Source of the DNA: DTKD01 sp964494345
Lineage (GTDB): Bacteria > Armatimonadota > UBA5829
Length of the DNA stretch: 64,000 nt
Reading direction: 5' to 3'
Assembly: GCA_964494345.1 (NCBI GenBank)
Contig: CAZBSI010000006.1
Location: 62,001 to 126,000, forward strand
Part shown: in pieces, positions 1-8,229 of the stretch
Layout: every line of letters begins with the position of its first letter
How positions within the stretch are numbered: the first letter of the stretch is position 1
The notes under the pieces: generated by a model
Database searches by the model: none
Seen by the model: only the letters and a program-made list of their open reading frames with translations
Told to the model about the DNA's origin: nothing
Made by a program: the position numbers and the translations under genes

Positions 1-1509
1 GGCGGGTTCGAAGCATTCTACGGGAAACCTTTTATAAGCGCTTTTCGGATAAGTTGTCCAATGCGAGGTGCCGTTTTGCAGCACGTCTGTGTGTTGCCTC
101 GTATATCGCTCCCAATACTCCCAGTATGCTCTCACCTGTTTTGACGCCGCCCCGAACCCGGCATAATATTCTCGCAATATGTTGTCGATTGGCTCACGGG
201 GTTTGCTGTGCAGCCGGCCGACCACATATAAAACCGGCCCCATAGTCGACCATTGACCGTTAAGGCTGTCGAAATCCGTGCCGATCATCCCGCGTCTCTC
301 GCAAAACTGGAACTCATCGCCGATCTGACGCGCCCAGTTCTCCGGCATGCAGTAGCCATTTAGCAGATAATTCGGCCGCAGGAAAAGAGAAGCGCCAGAC
401 TTCGCCCAGCCCTGCCACTGTCGCAGGACCCATTGGTGGTCCTCGGCGGTGCGAGGATAAAACACATCAGCCACAAATCCGACAATCAAACCGGAATCCA
501 GCTTCATTGGGGTCGGGTCAAAAAGATAATTCAAATAGGCGTAACACGTCACCTCTGCGTTCGGGTCGCGCTCACGTGCCAGTGTCAGCACGTCCATCGC
601 AAAATGAGCATAACGACGCGCCACATTGTGTGAGTCTCTGTAGTATAAAGGCCGTGGTTTGGGAGCCTCTGCGCCGTCCAAAGCGAGGCAATTCAGACAG
701 CAGCAGTTGCCGTTTCGGTCGTTTTCGCAGACGTTTACAGTAGTCCTGAGGCCGGTTTGCGGCTGTTGATCGGCCGACCAGTTTTCTACAATCTGTTTCT
801 GAAGATCGCGGTTTGAGACACACATCGACCATCCTGGGTGGCGCACTCCCTCGGAATCCATCTCAAACCATTCCGGGTGCTGTGATCCATATTTTGACCC
901 CCAGTCCCCAAACGCGTGGCCGAACTTAACACCATCTGCCCCGTGCATCCGCATTCGTCTGAGCCACAATATCTCATCGGTGCGGTTAGTCCGAAGCCCG
1001 CAGAACCGAAATCGAGGCTTTACTATCTCATCGCGCTTGCTGATGCGAAGCTGGCTATGGTGTGGGACGTATTCTCCCGATTTGCCCGGCCATAGCCACC
1101 GCACTCCCAGGTCGTTGTCCAGAACATCGTAGACTGCAAACAGCGTCCCGACAGGGGTGTCCAGTTTTTTATTAAGTGGATCCCCATCGCCGTCCCCTCC
1201 GACCAGAAACACCGCAGCGCCATCGGATTTAATTTGGTAGGCGTCTCTCGGCAGAGTAGACGCATCAATTCCCGCAGTCTTTGCCGCACGCGTCGCGCCG
1301 AGATATATTCGATCTGCCGATTCACTCCGCAACTCATTTTCCGCGACCACAGGCAAGTCGATCCCCGTCGACTTCTGCACGTAGTATTGCAGCTCAGTTG
1401 CAGCGAGTTGAATTACAGGATACGCTGATTCAGGCACTACTATGACTGTCGCCCAAGCGCAGCTTCCCAGTAGAACCAGCGTTGTCGCGCACAAAATCAA
1501 CCTCAGCAT
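1..1509 (-). CDS. DUF4838 domain protein, C-terminus cut by window edge
   Basis: The reverse strand reads without a stop from an ATG at 1509 to base 1, giving the first 503 residues of a larger protein. It opens with a signal peptide (hydrophobic LILCATTLVLLGSCAWA, then mature VIVVPESAYPVIQLAATELQYYVQ). The N-terminal part has the alpha-glucuronidase-like fold signature (AATELQYYVQKSTG, IYLGATRAAKTAGI) and the middle has FAVYDVLDNDLGVRWLWPG and HPEWFEMDSEG, which I recognise as DUF4838, a family of secreted proteins presumed to act on carbohydrates. Two CxC/CC cysteine groups near residues 245-255 may bind metal. It starts 3 bp after the rqcH stop, so it is probably co-transcribed. Substrate unknown; family call fairly sure. 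Confidence 0.8.
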   Translation of the reverse strand, partial: MLRLILCATTLVLLGSCAWATVIVVPESAYPVIQLAATELQYYVQKSTGIDLPVVAENELRSESADRIYLGATRAAKTAGIDASTLPRDAYQIKSDGAAVFLVGGDGDGDPLNKKLDTPVGTLFAVYDVLDNDLGVRWLWPGKSGEYVPHHSQLRISKRDEIVKPRFRFCGLRTNRTDEILWLRRMRMHGADGVKFGHAFGDWGSKYGSQHPEWFEMDSEGVRHPGWSMCVSNRDLQKQIVENWSADQQPQTGLRTTVNVCENDRNGNCCCLNCLALDGAEAPKPRPLYYRDSHNVARRYAHFAMDVLTLARERDPNAEVTCYAYLNYLFDPTPMKLDSGLIVGFVADVFYPRTAEDHQWVLRQWQGWAKSGASLFLRPNYLLNGYCMPENWARQIGDEFQFCERRGMIGTDFDSLNGQWSTMGPVLYVVGRLHSKPREPIDNILREYYAGFGAASKQVRAYWEYWERYTRQHTDVLQNGTSHWTTYPKSAYKRFPVECFEPA

Positions 1510-1512
1510 GTT

Positions 1513-3213
1513 CTACTCCTTCGGGTTGATATCGATTGTTTTCTCATTTCGATATATAACAAACCCTGGCGCCGAACCCCGCGGCTTATTGACGAATTTG
1601 CGCAGGGTGTAGTCCACCGGCACAAGTGAGGAATGTCTTGCATCACAATTCTTTGCGGCCAATTTAGCCGCTTGCATCAGTACCGGCCTGGGCGCACCAC
1701 CTTTTTTGCCTGCCATTCGCACAATTACGTGCGCACCTGTTATCTGCCGGGCATGCAGCCACACATCGTTGGGTCGAGCCACCCGTTGAGTCAGATAATC
1801 GTTGGCAGTAGATGATTCGCCATACAAAATCTCATAATTATCGGCAAATGTCCGGCGAATTCGATGGCCCTCGAACTCGGCTTCCTGTTTCTCACGGACG
1901 ACTTCCTGCCTGAGCATTCCCGACGACGTCAGCGCGGATCGCAGGCTCCGCAGAGAATCGACAGTTTTAGCCGATTCTGCATCTTCGAGCGCCGATTGCA
2001 GTTGTGTCATCTCCGATTCAATTTGGCTTCGCCGAGATTCGGCAGTGGAAGCCGCGTCGCGAGCTTTGCGATATCTCTTGAAGTAGCGCTCGGCGTTCGC
2101 CTGCGGTTCCAATTTCTCGTCCAGCGCGATCTCGATTTCATTCATATTCGGGTCGAAGAAATTCGGCAGGTTTACGGACTTCGCGCCCTTTTCCAATAGA
2201 TGCAGACTGCCGAGAATTATTTCCCCAATCTGCTTATATTTTTCGGCCTTCTGCGATTCCTCTATGGTCTTTACGATCGACTTAAGCAATTGTTTGCGCG
2301 ATGCCATTGCTCTTCGAATTGCGGTCAGAGTCTGCGAGCGTTCCTCGTCTAAGGCGCTGCGCGAGATCAGACTCCTGAACAGGGTATCGACAGCCTCGTT
2401 CACATTGTCGCGGGGATGCTGAACTGAGGCAGCGTATTGCACTGACGGCATCGGATACACCATCAGCCCGGCTCCTCTGTCGTTGGTGATCAGCACCGGC
2501 TCATAAGCAGCTTCGCGCACCATCCCGCTCAGGCTCATTAGTTCCTCTTCAACTCTCGCACGCTCCGAGTCAGCACGTTCTACGATCTCATTTGCAAGAA
2601 ACGTCCCAAAGCCACTGAACTTGTCCATCAGCCAATGCTGCACTGTCGCCTTGTCCGGAGGTTCCTCAAACGCCCACAATCGATCGAAACACTGCTGATC
2701 CAGCGTCCGGATGTCCAGTTTCGGCTCACCCGGCGGAGGGATATAATCACGCCCCGGCAGCACCTGTCTGTAACGGCTGATCGAGGAACCCACGTGCTTT
2801 GCCGCACCCAGGATTTTGCCCTGCGCGTTTACCAGTATCAAATTGCTGTGTTTGCCCATAATCTCAACTATGAGCGTCAATTTGCCGTATTCCGAGGAAT
2901 CCAACTCGATGTGTGCGATGCGATCCATCCCGACTTGCTCTACGCTCGTCACGAACGCGCCTGATGCATACTTTCTCATCAGCATACAAAAGTTAGGCGG
3001 CTCCGGCAGCGATTTTGGGGGGCTTGCTGTGAGGTAAATACGAGGAAAGCGAGCGTCAACAGAAATAAACAGGGCGTAGGTGTGGCCGACGCCGCGGATT
3101 TCCAGCAGGACGTCCGTGTCGTTGATCTGTCGTATCTTTTGAACTCGGCCTAGCAGCAAGGCTTGTCGAAGCTCAGCAATTATCGCCGAGAGCAGAAATC
3201 CGTCGTAAGTCAT
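1513..3213 (-). CDS. rqcH: NFACT-family ribosome quality control protein RqcH
   Basis: 566 residues, the usual length of bacterial RqcH/FbpA-type NFACT proteins. The N-terminus (MTYDGFLLSAIIAELRQ, then LLGRVQKIRQ) is the NFACT-N domain. The middle is a coiled-coil rich segment (about 290-440). The C-terminal NFACT-R domain carries DVWLHARQITGAHVIVR at about 483-499, with the conserved Asp, His and Gly-Ala-His. RqcH binds obstructed 50S subunits and recruits alanyl-tRNA to add C-terminal Ala tails that mark stalled chains for degradation. It lies between mpg and the DUF4838 gene in a minus-strand run. Older annotations call this family fibronectin-binding protein. Confidence 0.9.
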   Translation of the reverse strand: MTYDGFLLSAIIAELRQALLLGRVQKIRQINDTDVLLEIRGVGHTYALFISVDARFPRIYLTASPPKSLPEPPNFCMLMRKYASGAFVTSVEQVGMDRIAHIELDSSEYGKLTLIVEIMGKHSNLILVNAQGKILGAAKHVGSSISRYRQVLPGRDYIPPPGEPKLDIRTLDQQCFDRLWAFEEPPDKATVQHWLMDKFSGFGTFLANEIVERADSERARVEEELMSLSGMVREAAYEPVLITNDRGAGLMVYPMPSVQYAASVQHPRDNVNEAVDTLFRSLISRSALDEERSQTLTAIRRAMASRKQLLKSIVKTIEESQKAEKYKQIGEIILGSLHLLEKGAKSVNLPNFFDPNMNEIEIALDEKLEPQANAERYFKRYRKARDAASTAESRRSQIESEMTQLQSALEDAESAKTVDSLRSLRSALTSSGMLRQEVVREKQEAEFEGHRIRRTFADNYEILYGESSTANDYLTQRVARPNDVWLHARQITGAHVIVRMAGKKGGAPRPVLMQAAKLAAKNCDARHSSLVPVDYTLRKFVNKPRGSAPGFVIYRNEKTIDINPKE

Positions 3214-3235
3214 AGTGGTTATCGGCCTTCGATTT

Positions 3236-3811
3236 TCAGGGTTTGGAGACCCAATGGCGGTAGTTGGCGGGATAGAAGCGCAGCAGCTTCTCAGCGGCGC
3301 GGCTGACCCCGATCCTCGGCCGCGCCACGATCTCCCCTATATCGGTTCCATCGTCGATCAGATAAAGCCGATCCCCCAACAGGTCCTCGCCGAGCAGGGA
3401 TTTGTCGATCTGCAGCGCCTGGGTCAATTTTGCAGGCCCAGAGCACAGCGCTTTTGGAATTTCCAACCCCCTGTTGCGTTTCATCAGTTCGATCCCCTCA
3501 AGAGGTTCAAGGGCGCGCAGCAGAACCCCTCCCGGAACCCCCTCTGGATGGCTGACCACATTCATGCAGAAGTGAATGCCGTGAATTATGTAGATATAAG
3601 CGTGTCCGGGCTCTCCAAACATCACCTCGGTGCGTGGAGTGCGGCCGCGCGTGGTATGGGCAGCGGGATCGCCGTAGACATACGCCTCTGTCTCGACTAT
3701 TCGGCCGGATACGACGCCGTCTGGAGTGTTGCTAACGACTATTTTGCCGAGCAATACGTGCGCCGCCTCGACGGTATCCCGCTTATAAAAATCCCTGTCC
3801 AGCTTACTCAT
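3236..3811 (-). CDS. mpg: DNA-3-methyladenine glycosylase (AAG/MPG family)
   Basis: 191 residues, matching the single-domain AAG family that excises alkylated and deaminated purines by base flipping. Clear signatures are GRIVETEAYVYGDPAAH (containing the catalytic Glu), a PRTEVMFGEPGHAYIYIIHG segment matching the FGxPG-xxYVYxxYG core, and CMNVV. Another typical stretch is PGGVLLRALEP near residue 95-105. It sits 22 bp upstream of rqcH on the same strand, so co-transcription is likely. The gap upstream to the transaldolase carries a decayed copy of the intergenic repeat. Confidence 0.93.
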   Translation of the reverse strand: MSKLDRDFYKRDTVEAAHVLLGKIVVSNTPDGVVSGRIVETEAYVYGDPAAHTTRGRTPRTEVMFGEPGHAYIYIIHGIHFCMNVVSHPEGVPGGVLLRALEPLEGIELMKRNRGLEIPKALCSGPAKLTQALQIDKSLLGEDLLGDRLYLIDDGTDIGEIVARPRIGVSRAAEKLLRFYPANYRHWVSKP

Positions 3812-3849
3812 AACATTCTAAGCGTACAGAGCCGCAATCCAGAAGTCAA

Positions 3850-3945
3850 GAATCCGCCTTTTTCGATGTCCGAAGTCAGACGTTCGGCATTCGACCAGGA
3901 TGCGCCTCTTCGTTTGCTCTTTTCCGGCTTTCCCGTTTCCCGTCA
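3850..3945 (+). repeat. Decayed partial copy of the composite intergenic repeat
   Basis: The stretch CTTTTTCGATGTCCGAAGTC followed by AGACGTTCGG and a C/T-rich tail (cttttccggctttcccgtttccc) matches the right half of the repeat found near 11.7, 31.7, 53.2, 56.3 and 61.1 kb. The left module (GTCATTTCGAGCGC...) is missing. It fills the gap between tal and mpg and reaches the tal stop codon. Confidence 0.7.
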
Positions 3946-5202
3946 CTCAGGCAGCAACCCCTTAATCCGCTCATCCAGCGCCGACTGGTCGTGTGCGAAG
4001 CTCTCCAGCGCGGATATCGACATCAGATCATCCACTGGCACGCCCGGCCACTGCGAAAGATCCGGTATCTTTCCATGCTCACGAATCAGGCGACGTTCTT
4101 CCTTTGTCCACTCGTGAAAAATATCAATACCGTGCTCCCGCGCCACATTCACCATGTCGCGCCCATAAGCCATCTCGTCGCCTCGCTGCGCCGCATCCTC
4201 CACAAACGCGACAAACCGCTCGTCAACGTCCCACAAGGTTGCAATATCCACCACTTTCGCCAATCCCTCTTTTGCGAGTTTGATCTCAAGCTCTTCCGAG
4301 CTATGCTTGCGAACCTGCTCTGCGGGGATATCCATTGCCAGATACTCTTTTGCGGCCTTTGGCGGGATAGTAAGGACGTCTACCCCGGCCAGTGTCGCCA
4401 GTTGTCCGCCGTGGCGAATGCTGGCTGCGATCTGGAACGTGGGAGTCTTCGCAGTGCCTCGCAGCTCTTTTACGAATTCATCTGAGGCCAATGCAGCTTT
4501 CTCACCGACATTTTCCGGATCACCCAGCCCGTTTTCTTCCACCAGGGAGTTCAACCTTCCGAGAAAAACATTAACAAACCTGGGCTTCGAAAATCGAGCG
4601 GCCAGATAATTCTGGCGCGCCGAAAAGCCCAGGGTGTAATTAATGGGAACACCCTCAGCCGACAACCGCCTCGTCGCAATAAACCCGTCCGGGGTCAACG
4701 GAATTTTCACGTAGAAATAATCCTTGTTGATATCGTAATATCGCCGCGCAAAGGCCAGGGACTGTTTAACATCAAAGGCTGTACCTGGATGAAGTTCTAC
4801 ACTGACGTGGGCTCCGAGCCTTGCCACCAACCCCAATGCCAACCTCGCGTTCACCAAAAACGCTATCTCGATTATCAAATCCTGCTCCGAAATATCCGGC
4901 CGAGACGCCCGGATTTTCTCAGCCGCATAGCTGATCACCTCATCCATCGCCCCGGTCTGCACAACTTGGTTGACAAGCGTATTATTGGTGGTCAGGGCTT
5001 CGAATTCGCTCGACCACGCCGTGCTGGCCGCATCGAAATCCCCCGTATCCATCCACAACTTGCTTCCGATTTCAGTCAGACGTCGATACTTTTCGACGCT
5101 GCCGATTTCGGATTTGCCGGCGCCCTCAAAACCCTCCAGCGCCAGATTCTTGACGACACTTACGACTTCAGGATCCGCATGGACGTTAATCTGTGTGCTC
5201 AT
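3943..5202 (-). CDS. tal: Transaldolase family protein
   Basis: 419 residues. The Schiff-base lysine is in FYVKIPLTPDGF (Lys about 166). Other transaldolase features are TTNNTLVNQVVQTG (substrate Asn region), VSVELHPGTAFD (matching the VSxEVxP strand), INYTLGFS and FVNVFLGRLN. Transaldolase transfers a dihydroxyacetone unit between sugar phosphates in the non-oxidative pentose phosphate pathway. The protein is about 50-80 residues longer than classical transaldolase; the excess is a C-terminal extension from about residue 330 (DERFVAFVEDAAQRGDEMAYGRDMVNV) of unclear role. It lies 7 bp after the flavoprotein stop, with AGGAG just upstream of its ATG, so the two are probably one operon. Confidence 0.85.
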   Translation of the reverse strand: MSTQINVHADPEVVSVVKNLALEGFEGAGKSEIGSVEKYRRLTEIGSKLWMDTGDFDAASTAWSSEFEALTTNNTLVNQVVQTGAMDEVISYAAEKIRASRPDISEQDLIIEIAFLVNARLALGLVARLGAHVSVELHPGTAFDVKQSLAFARRYYDINKDYFYVKIPLTPDGFIATRRLSAEGVPINYTLGFSARQNYLAARFSKPRFVNVFLGRLNSLVEENGLGDPENVGEKAALASDEFVKELRGTAKTPTFQIAASIRHGGQLATLAGVDVLTIPPKAAKEYLAMDIPAEQVRKHSSEELEIKLAKEGLAKVVDIATLWDVDERFVAFVEDAAQRGDEMAYGRDMVNVAREHGIDIFHEWTKEERRLIREHGKIPDLSQWPGVPVDDLMSISALESFAHDQSALDERIKGLLPE

Positions 5203-5209
5203 AGTTTGC

Positions 5210-6904
5210 CTACTCCTGTTTCAAAGGATACGGCCAGCCGGCGATTCCTCCATCCATAAATCCGACGTTCGTGAACCCTTCGCCGTCCAATATCCTCTGC
5301 GCTTCGTAGCCTCTCAGGCTCACCGCACAGAAAGCGATGATCTGTTTATCTTTCGGCAGCTCATTCACCCGTGCACGAAGTGTGCCCAGAGGTATGTTGA
5401 CAACTCGCTCATTTTTGAAACTGGTCTTTTCCACTTCCTTCGGCCCGCGCACGTCAAGCAGCACGAAATCCTCCCCTCGGTCTATCATCTGCTTAACCTC
5501 AACAGGGCTTACTGACCGCGCAAGACCGTTGACTTTGTTGTCTATCACGTTGGCTGCATGCGCCAACAAATCCACCGCGCTCGAATACGGTGGAGCATAT
5601 CCCAGATCAAGCTCAGAAATATCAGTCGCCCTCATTCCACATGTCAGCGCCGTCACAGCAACATCTATGCGCTTTACAACATCACCTTCCCCAATCGCCT
5701 GCACTCCGAGCAACCGGCCGTCCTCAGGAGAAGCTATCATCTTCAGAATCATCTGCTTCGACGTCGGATAGTAGTGCGCCCTGTCCGGTCCTGGAGTTAG
5801 CGCCGTAATATACGGAATACCCAGCCTCACGCAGTCCTTCTCAGAAAGCCCGGTATGGCCGACGTTGAAGTCAAACGCCTTGAACACAGCCGTGCCCAGC
5901 ACTCCTCTAAATGTGGAATTGCCTCCCGTGATATTGTCACCGATAATCCGACCATGCTTGTTCGCTGTAGACCCCAGCGGCACATATCCCGGCCTGCCGC
6001 TCAGCAAATTGATAGTCTCCACACAGTCCCCGCCGGCGTAAATATCCGGGTCGCTGGTCTGCATATACTCATTTACTTTAATCGCTTTAGTCTCGCCAAT
6101 TTCAAGCCCTGCATCGACAGCCAACTTGATATTCGGCCTGACGCCTACGGATATAAGCACCAAATCCGCCTCAATCCGGCCCTTATCGGTCATTACCCCG
6201 CATACCTGTCCGGCGTCGTCTCCCAGCAGCGCTTCTACTCTAGTGCTCGTCATAACATCGACTCCGTTGCTGCACAGATGTCTTTCCAACTGAGCAGAAG
6301 CCTCCAGGTCGAGTATCGCCGGCACCACGCTGTCCATCATCTCTATCACGGTCACCGAAAGCTGATGTGCCGCCAGAGCTTCCGTAACCTCTATGCCTAT
6401 CAGCCCAGCCCCGATTATCACCGCGCGCTTACAGCCATTGAGCATAGACTCCTTAATTTTGTCGGCATCATGCGGCGAGTTCAGGCGATAGACCCCCTTT
6501 AAGTCGGTTCCAGGAAATGGAGGAGTAAACGCATCCGCACCCACCGCAAGCACCAGCTTGTCATACGGCACCTCGGACTTTTCAGTAGTCAGCAGCGAGA
6601 CTACCTCAACAACCTTGCGCTTCCGGTCGATGCTTTCTGCAAGGGTCTGCCCCATCACATTGATCGCTTTTACATTCTTAAAAAAAGCCGCATCCCGCAC
6701 CGCTCCAGCAGCAGTGCTCATCAGTTCGTCTACGGTCTCCACTGTGCCCTGGATATAATAGGGCATGCCACACCCGCCATAGCTCAGCAGATCTCCGCGC
6801 TCTATAATAGTAATGTCTGCGTCAGGTTCCCTGCGCCGTGCCCTTGCAGCCGCTTTTGGCCCACACGCGACGCCGCCAATAACCACAATCTTCGTCCGGC
6901 TCAA
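5210..6904 (-). CDS. CoA-disulfide reductase-like FAD oxidoreductase with C-terminal rhodanese domain
   Basis: 564 residues. The N-terminus has the FAD-binding IVVIGGVACGPKAAARARR and the redox cysteine in YGGCGMPYYI (Cys45), the place of the single active cysteine in CoA-disulfide and persulfide reductases. A second Rossmann motif (VIIGAGLIGIEVTEAL) binds NAD(P)H and DIYAGGDCVE closes the FAD site. Residues about 465-560 form a rhodanese domain with the active loop CAVSLRGY (Cys526). This is the CoADR-RHD architecture, tied to disposal of CoA persulfides, polysulfides and peroxide. The start is TTG with AGGAGG six bases upstream. It is followed by tal, whose link to sulfur metabolism is not obvious. 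Confidence 0.88.
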   Translation of the reverse strand: MSRTKIVVIGGVACGPKAAARARRREPDADITIIERGDLLSYGGCGMPYYIQGTVETVDELMSTAAGAVRDAAFFKNVKAINVMGQTLAESIDRKRKVVEVVSLLTTEKSEVPYDKLVLAVGADAFTPPFPGTDLKGVYRLNSPHDADKIKESMLNGCKRAVIIGAGLIGIEVTEALAAHQLSVTVIEMMDSVVPAILDLEASAQLERHLCSNGVDVMTSTRVEALLGDDAGQVCGVMTDKGRIEADLVLISVGVRPNIKLAVDAGLEIGETKAIKVNEYMQTSDPDIYAGGDCVETINLLSGRPGYVPLGSTANKHGRIIGDNITGGNSTFRGVLGTAVFKAFDFNVGHTGLSEKDCVRLGIPYITALTPGPDRAHYYPTSKQMILKMIASPEDGRLLGVQAIGEGDVVKRIDVAVTALTCGMRATDISELDLGYAPPYSSAVDLLAHAANVIDNKVNGLARSVSPVEVKQMIDRGEDFVLLDVRGPKEVEKTSFKNERVVNIPLGTLRARVNELPKDKQIIAFCAVSLRGYEAQRILDGEGFTNVGFMDGGIAGWPYPLKQE

Positions 6905-6931
6905 CTGATCCCTCCTTGCGTTATTTTACAA

Positions 6932-6937
6932 ATTATA
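6932..6937 (-). promoter_or_regulatory. Possible -10 box of the flavoprotein-tal operon
   Basis: On the minus strand a perfect TATAAT lies about 28 bases before the TTG start at 6904. The best -35 at 17 bases spacing is only TTATGG, so the call rests on the -10 box and position. Confidence 0.4.
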
Positions 6938-7039
6938 TTCCCACAAAGGCTGAGCCATAACCTTCATTTGATTGGGTTTGAGCTTGCAGAAGCCGCGGGA
7001 ACGATTGATACAAAGCGGGATTTGAAGAGAGGTTTGACT

Positions 7040-7510
7040 ATGGGCGAGTCAATAGATAAAGGTACTGAAAAGATCATTCGCCGCATCCTGGTTGAAGATT
7101 CCCGAATCGATGCGGCGGAGATCGACGTCACAGTAGTCGATGGGACGGTCTATCTATCCGGCTCGGTCGACGGCGCTGCCGAGCGACAGGCTATAATGGA
7201 GGTCGTCAAACTCACGACTGGGGTTCAAGATGTCATTGATCGGCTGGCTCTGCGCAACTTCATTGAGCGCACGAACGACGAATTAAAAGAATCGGTCAGA
7301 AACGCAATCTCGCGTGATATTTCAATCGATGCGCACCTGGTAAGCGTCGAGGCTAACGACGGTGAGGTGACCCTGAGAGGCCACGTAGACTCATCGGCTC
7401 AGAAATACTCGGTGGAAGACATTGTCTGGTGGACGCCGGGGGTGACCGACGTTGTTAATTGCCTCGAGATTGTCGACGAATCGGGAGTTCCAATTGATCT
7501 GAAGGAGTGA
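7040..7510 (+). CDS. BON-domain protein (two BON domains)
   Basis: 156 residues from the ATG at 7040, which has AGAGAGG about 8 bases upstream; an upstream in-frame TTG at 6968 is less likely. Two BON (OsmY/nodulation) domains follow each other: residues about 10-80 (RRILVEDSRIDAAEIDVTVV, VYLSGSVDG, VQDVIDRL) and 85-156 (AISRDISIDAHLVSVEANDG, VTLRGHVDS, GVTDVVNCLEI). BON domains bind membranes or phospholipids and appear in osmotic-stress proteins. No signal peptide is seen, so it is probably cytoplasmic or membrane-associated. It precedes marC on the same strand. A second BON gene lies at 37.6 kb. Confidence 0.88.
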   Translation: MGESIDKGTEKIIRRILVEDSRIDAAEIDVTVVDGTVYLSGSVDGAAERQAIMEVVKLTTGVQDVIDRLALRNFIERTNDELKESVRNAISRDISIDAHLVSVEANDGEVTLRGHVDSSAQKYSVEDIVWWTPGVTDVVNCLEIVDESGVPIDLKE

Positions 7511-7575
7511 ACGGCTGATGTATAGAAGGCATCAAAGGCCCAATGATATTATGATCGGGTCGTAGGGAGTCGTTG

Positions 7576-8187
7576 ATGTCATTTATAGATCAGCTCGTCA
7601 ATTTGGGGACTATCGTCGCCGCCCTGTTAATCGTAATCGACCCTCTTGGAGTGCTGCCCATTATAATCGGATTAAACGCATCTGCGGGGGCTCGGGCGGC
7701 TCGCAGGGTGGTGCTTCGTGTGGCAGGCGGCTCGATTATTCTGCTAATATTCTTTACGCTAACCGGCACCTGGGTGCTGCGACTCTTCCAGATGGATATA
7801 AGCGACATGCAGATCGGCGGCGGGTTGCTGCTGCTCATTATTGCCCTCAAACTGGTCACGGAGGGCAGGTTCGGCCCTGAAGATGACACACAGCACAACT
7901 CCGCCACAATCCCGCTCATATCCCCGATGATCGTAGGCCCAGGAGCAATAACCGCCACCGTGGTGTTGTCCGCACAGCACGGCGTCTGGATGACCTCGTT
8001 GGCCGTATTGATCGCTATGGTGGTCTGTCTCTTGATATTTCTATCCGCTCGGCTCATCCATTGCATAGTAGGGGAGAGCGCAGCCGACCTTTTGAGCCGA
8101 TTGATGGGAGTATTCGTGGCCGCAATCGCCATAGCATATATCCGCGCAGGAGTTCTGGCATTTATTAAAATGGCAAATGTCGGATAA
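7576..8187 (+). CDS. MarC family integral membrane protein
   Basis: About 203 residues from the ATG at 7576 (TAGGGAG upstream; a TTG one codon earlier is possible). Six hydrophobic segments span the chain, with the family signatures IVIDPLGVLPIIIGL near residue 20, GGGLLLLIIALKLV, PLISPMIVGPGAITATVVL and LMGVFVAAIAIAYIRAGV at the C-terminus. MarC/UPF0056 proteins are inner-membrane proteins of unknown function, once wrongly linked to multiple antibiotic resistance. Convergent with dacB, with 42 bp between stops. Confidence 0.92.
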   Translation: MSFIDQLVNLGTIVAALLIVIDPLGVLPIIIGLNASAGARAARRVVLRVAGGSIILLIFFTLTGTWVLRLFQMDISDMQIGGGLLLLIIALKLVTEGRFGPEDDTQHNSATIPLISPMIVGPGAITATVVLSAQHGVWMTSLAVLIAMVVCLLIFLSARLIHCIVGESAADLLSRLMGVFVAAIAIAYIRAGVLAFIKMANVG

Positions 8188-8229
8188 CGCTATCAGCTTT
8201 CACGGCCATCGATTTTTATATGGTCGAAC

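Noticed and set aside
572..1337. Several short minus-strand frames in the first 1.5 kb
   Set aside because: They are alternative frames of the DUF4838 gene, which is open across the whole stretch.
3215..4117. 300-codon frame antisense to mpg and the tal end
   Set aside because: Shadow of conserved minus-strand genes.
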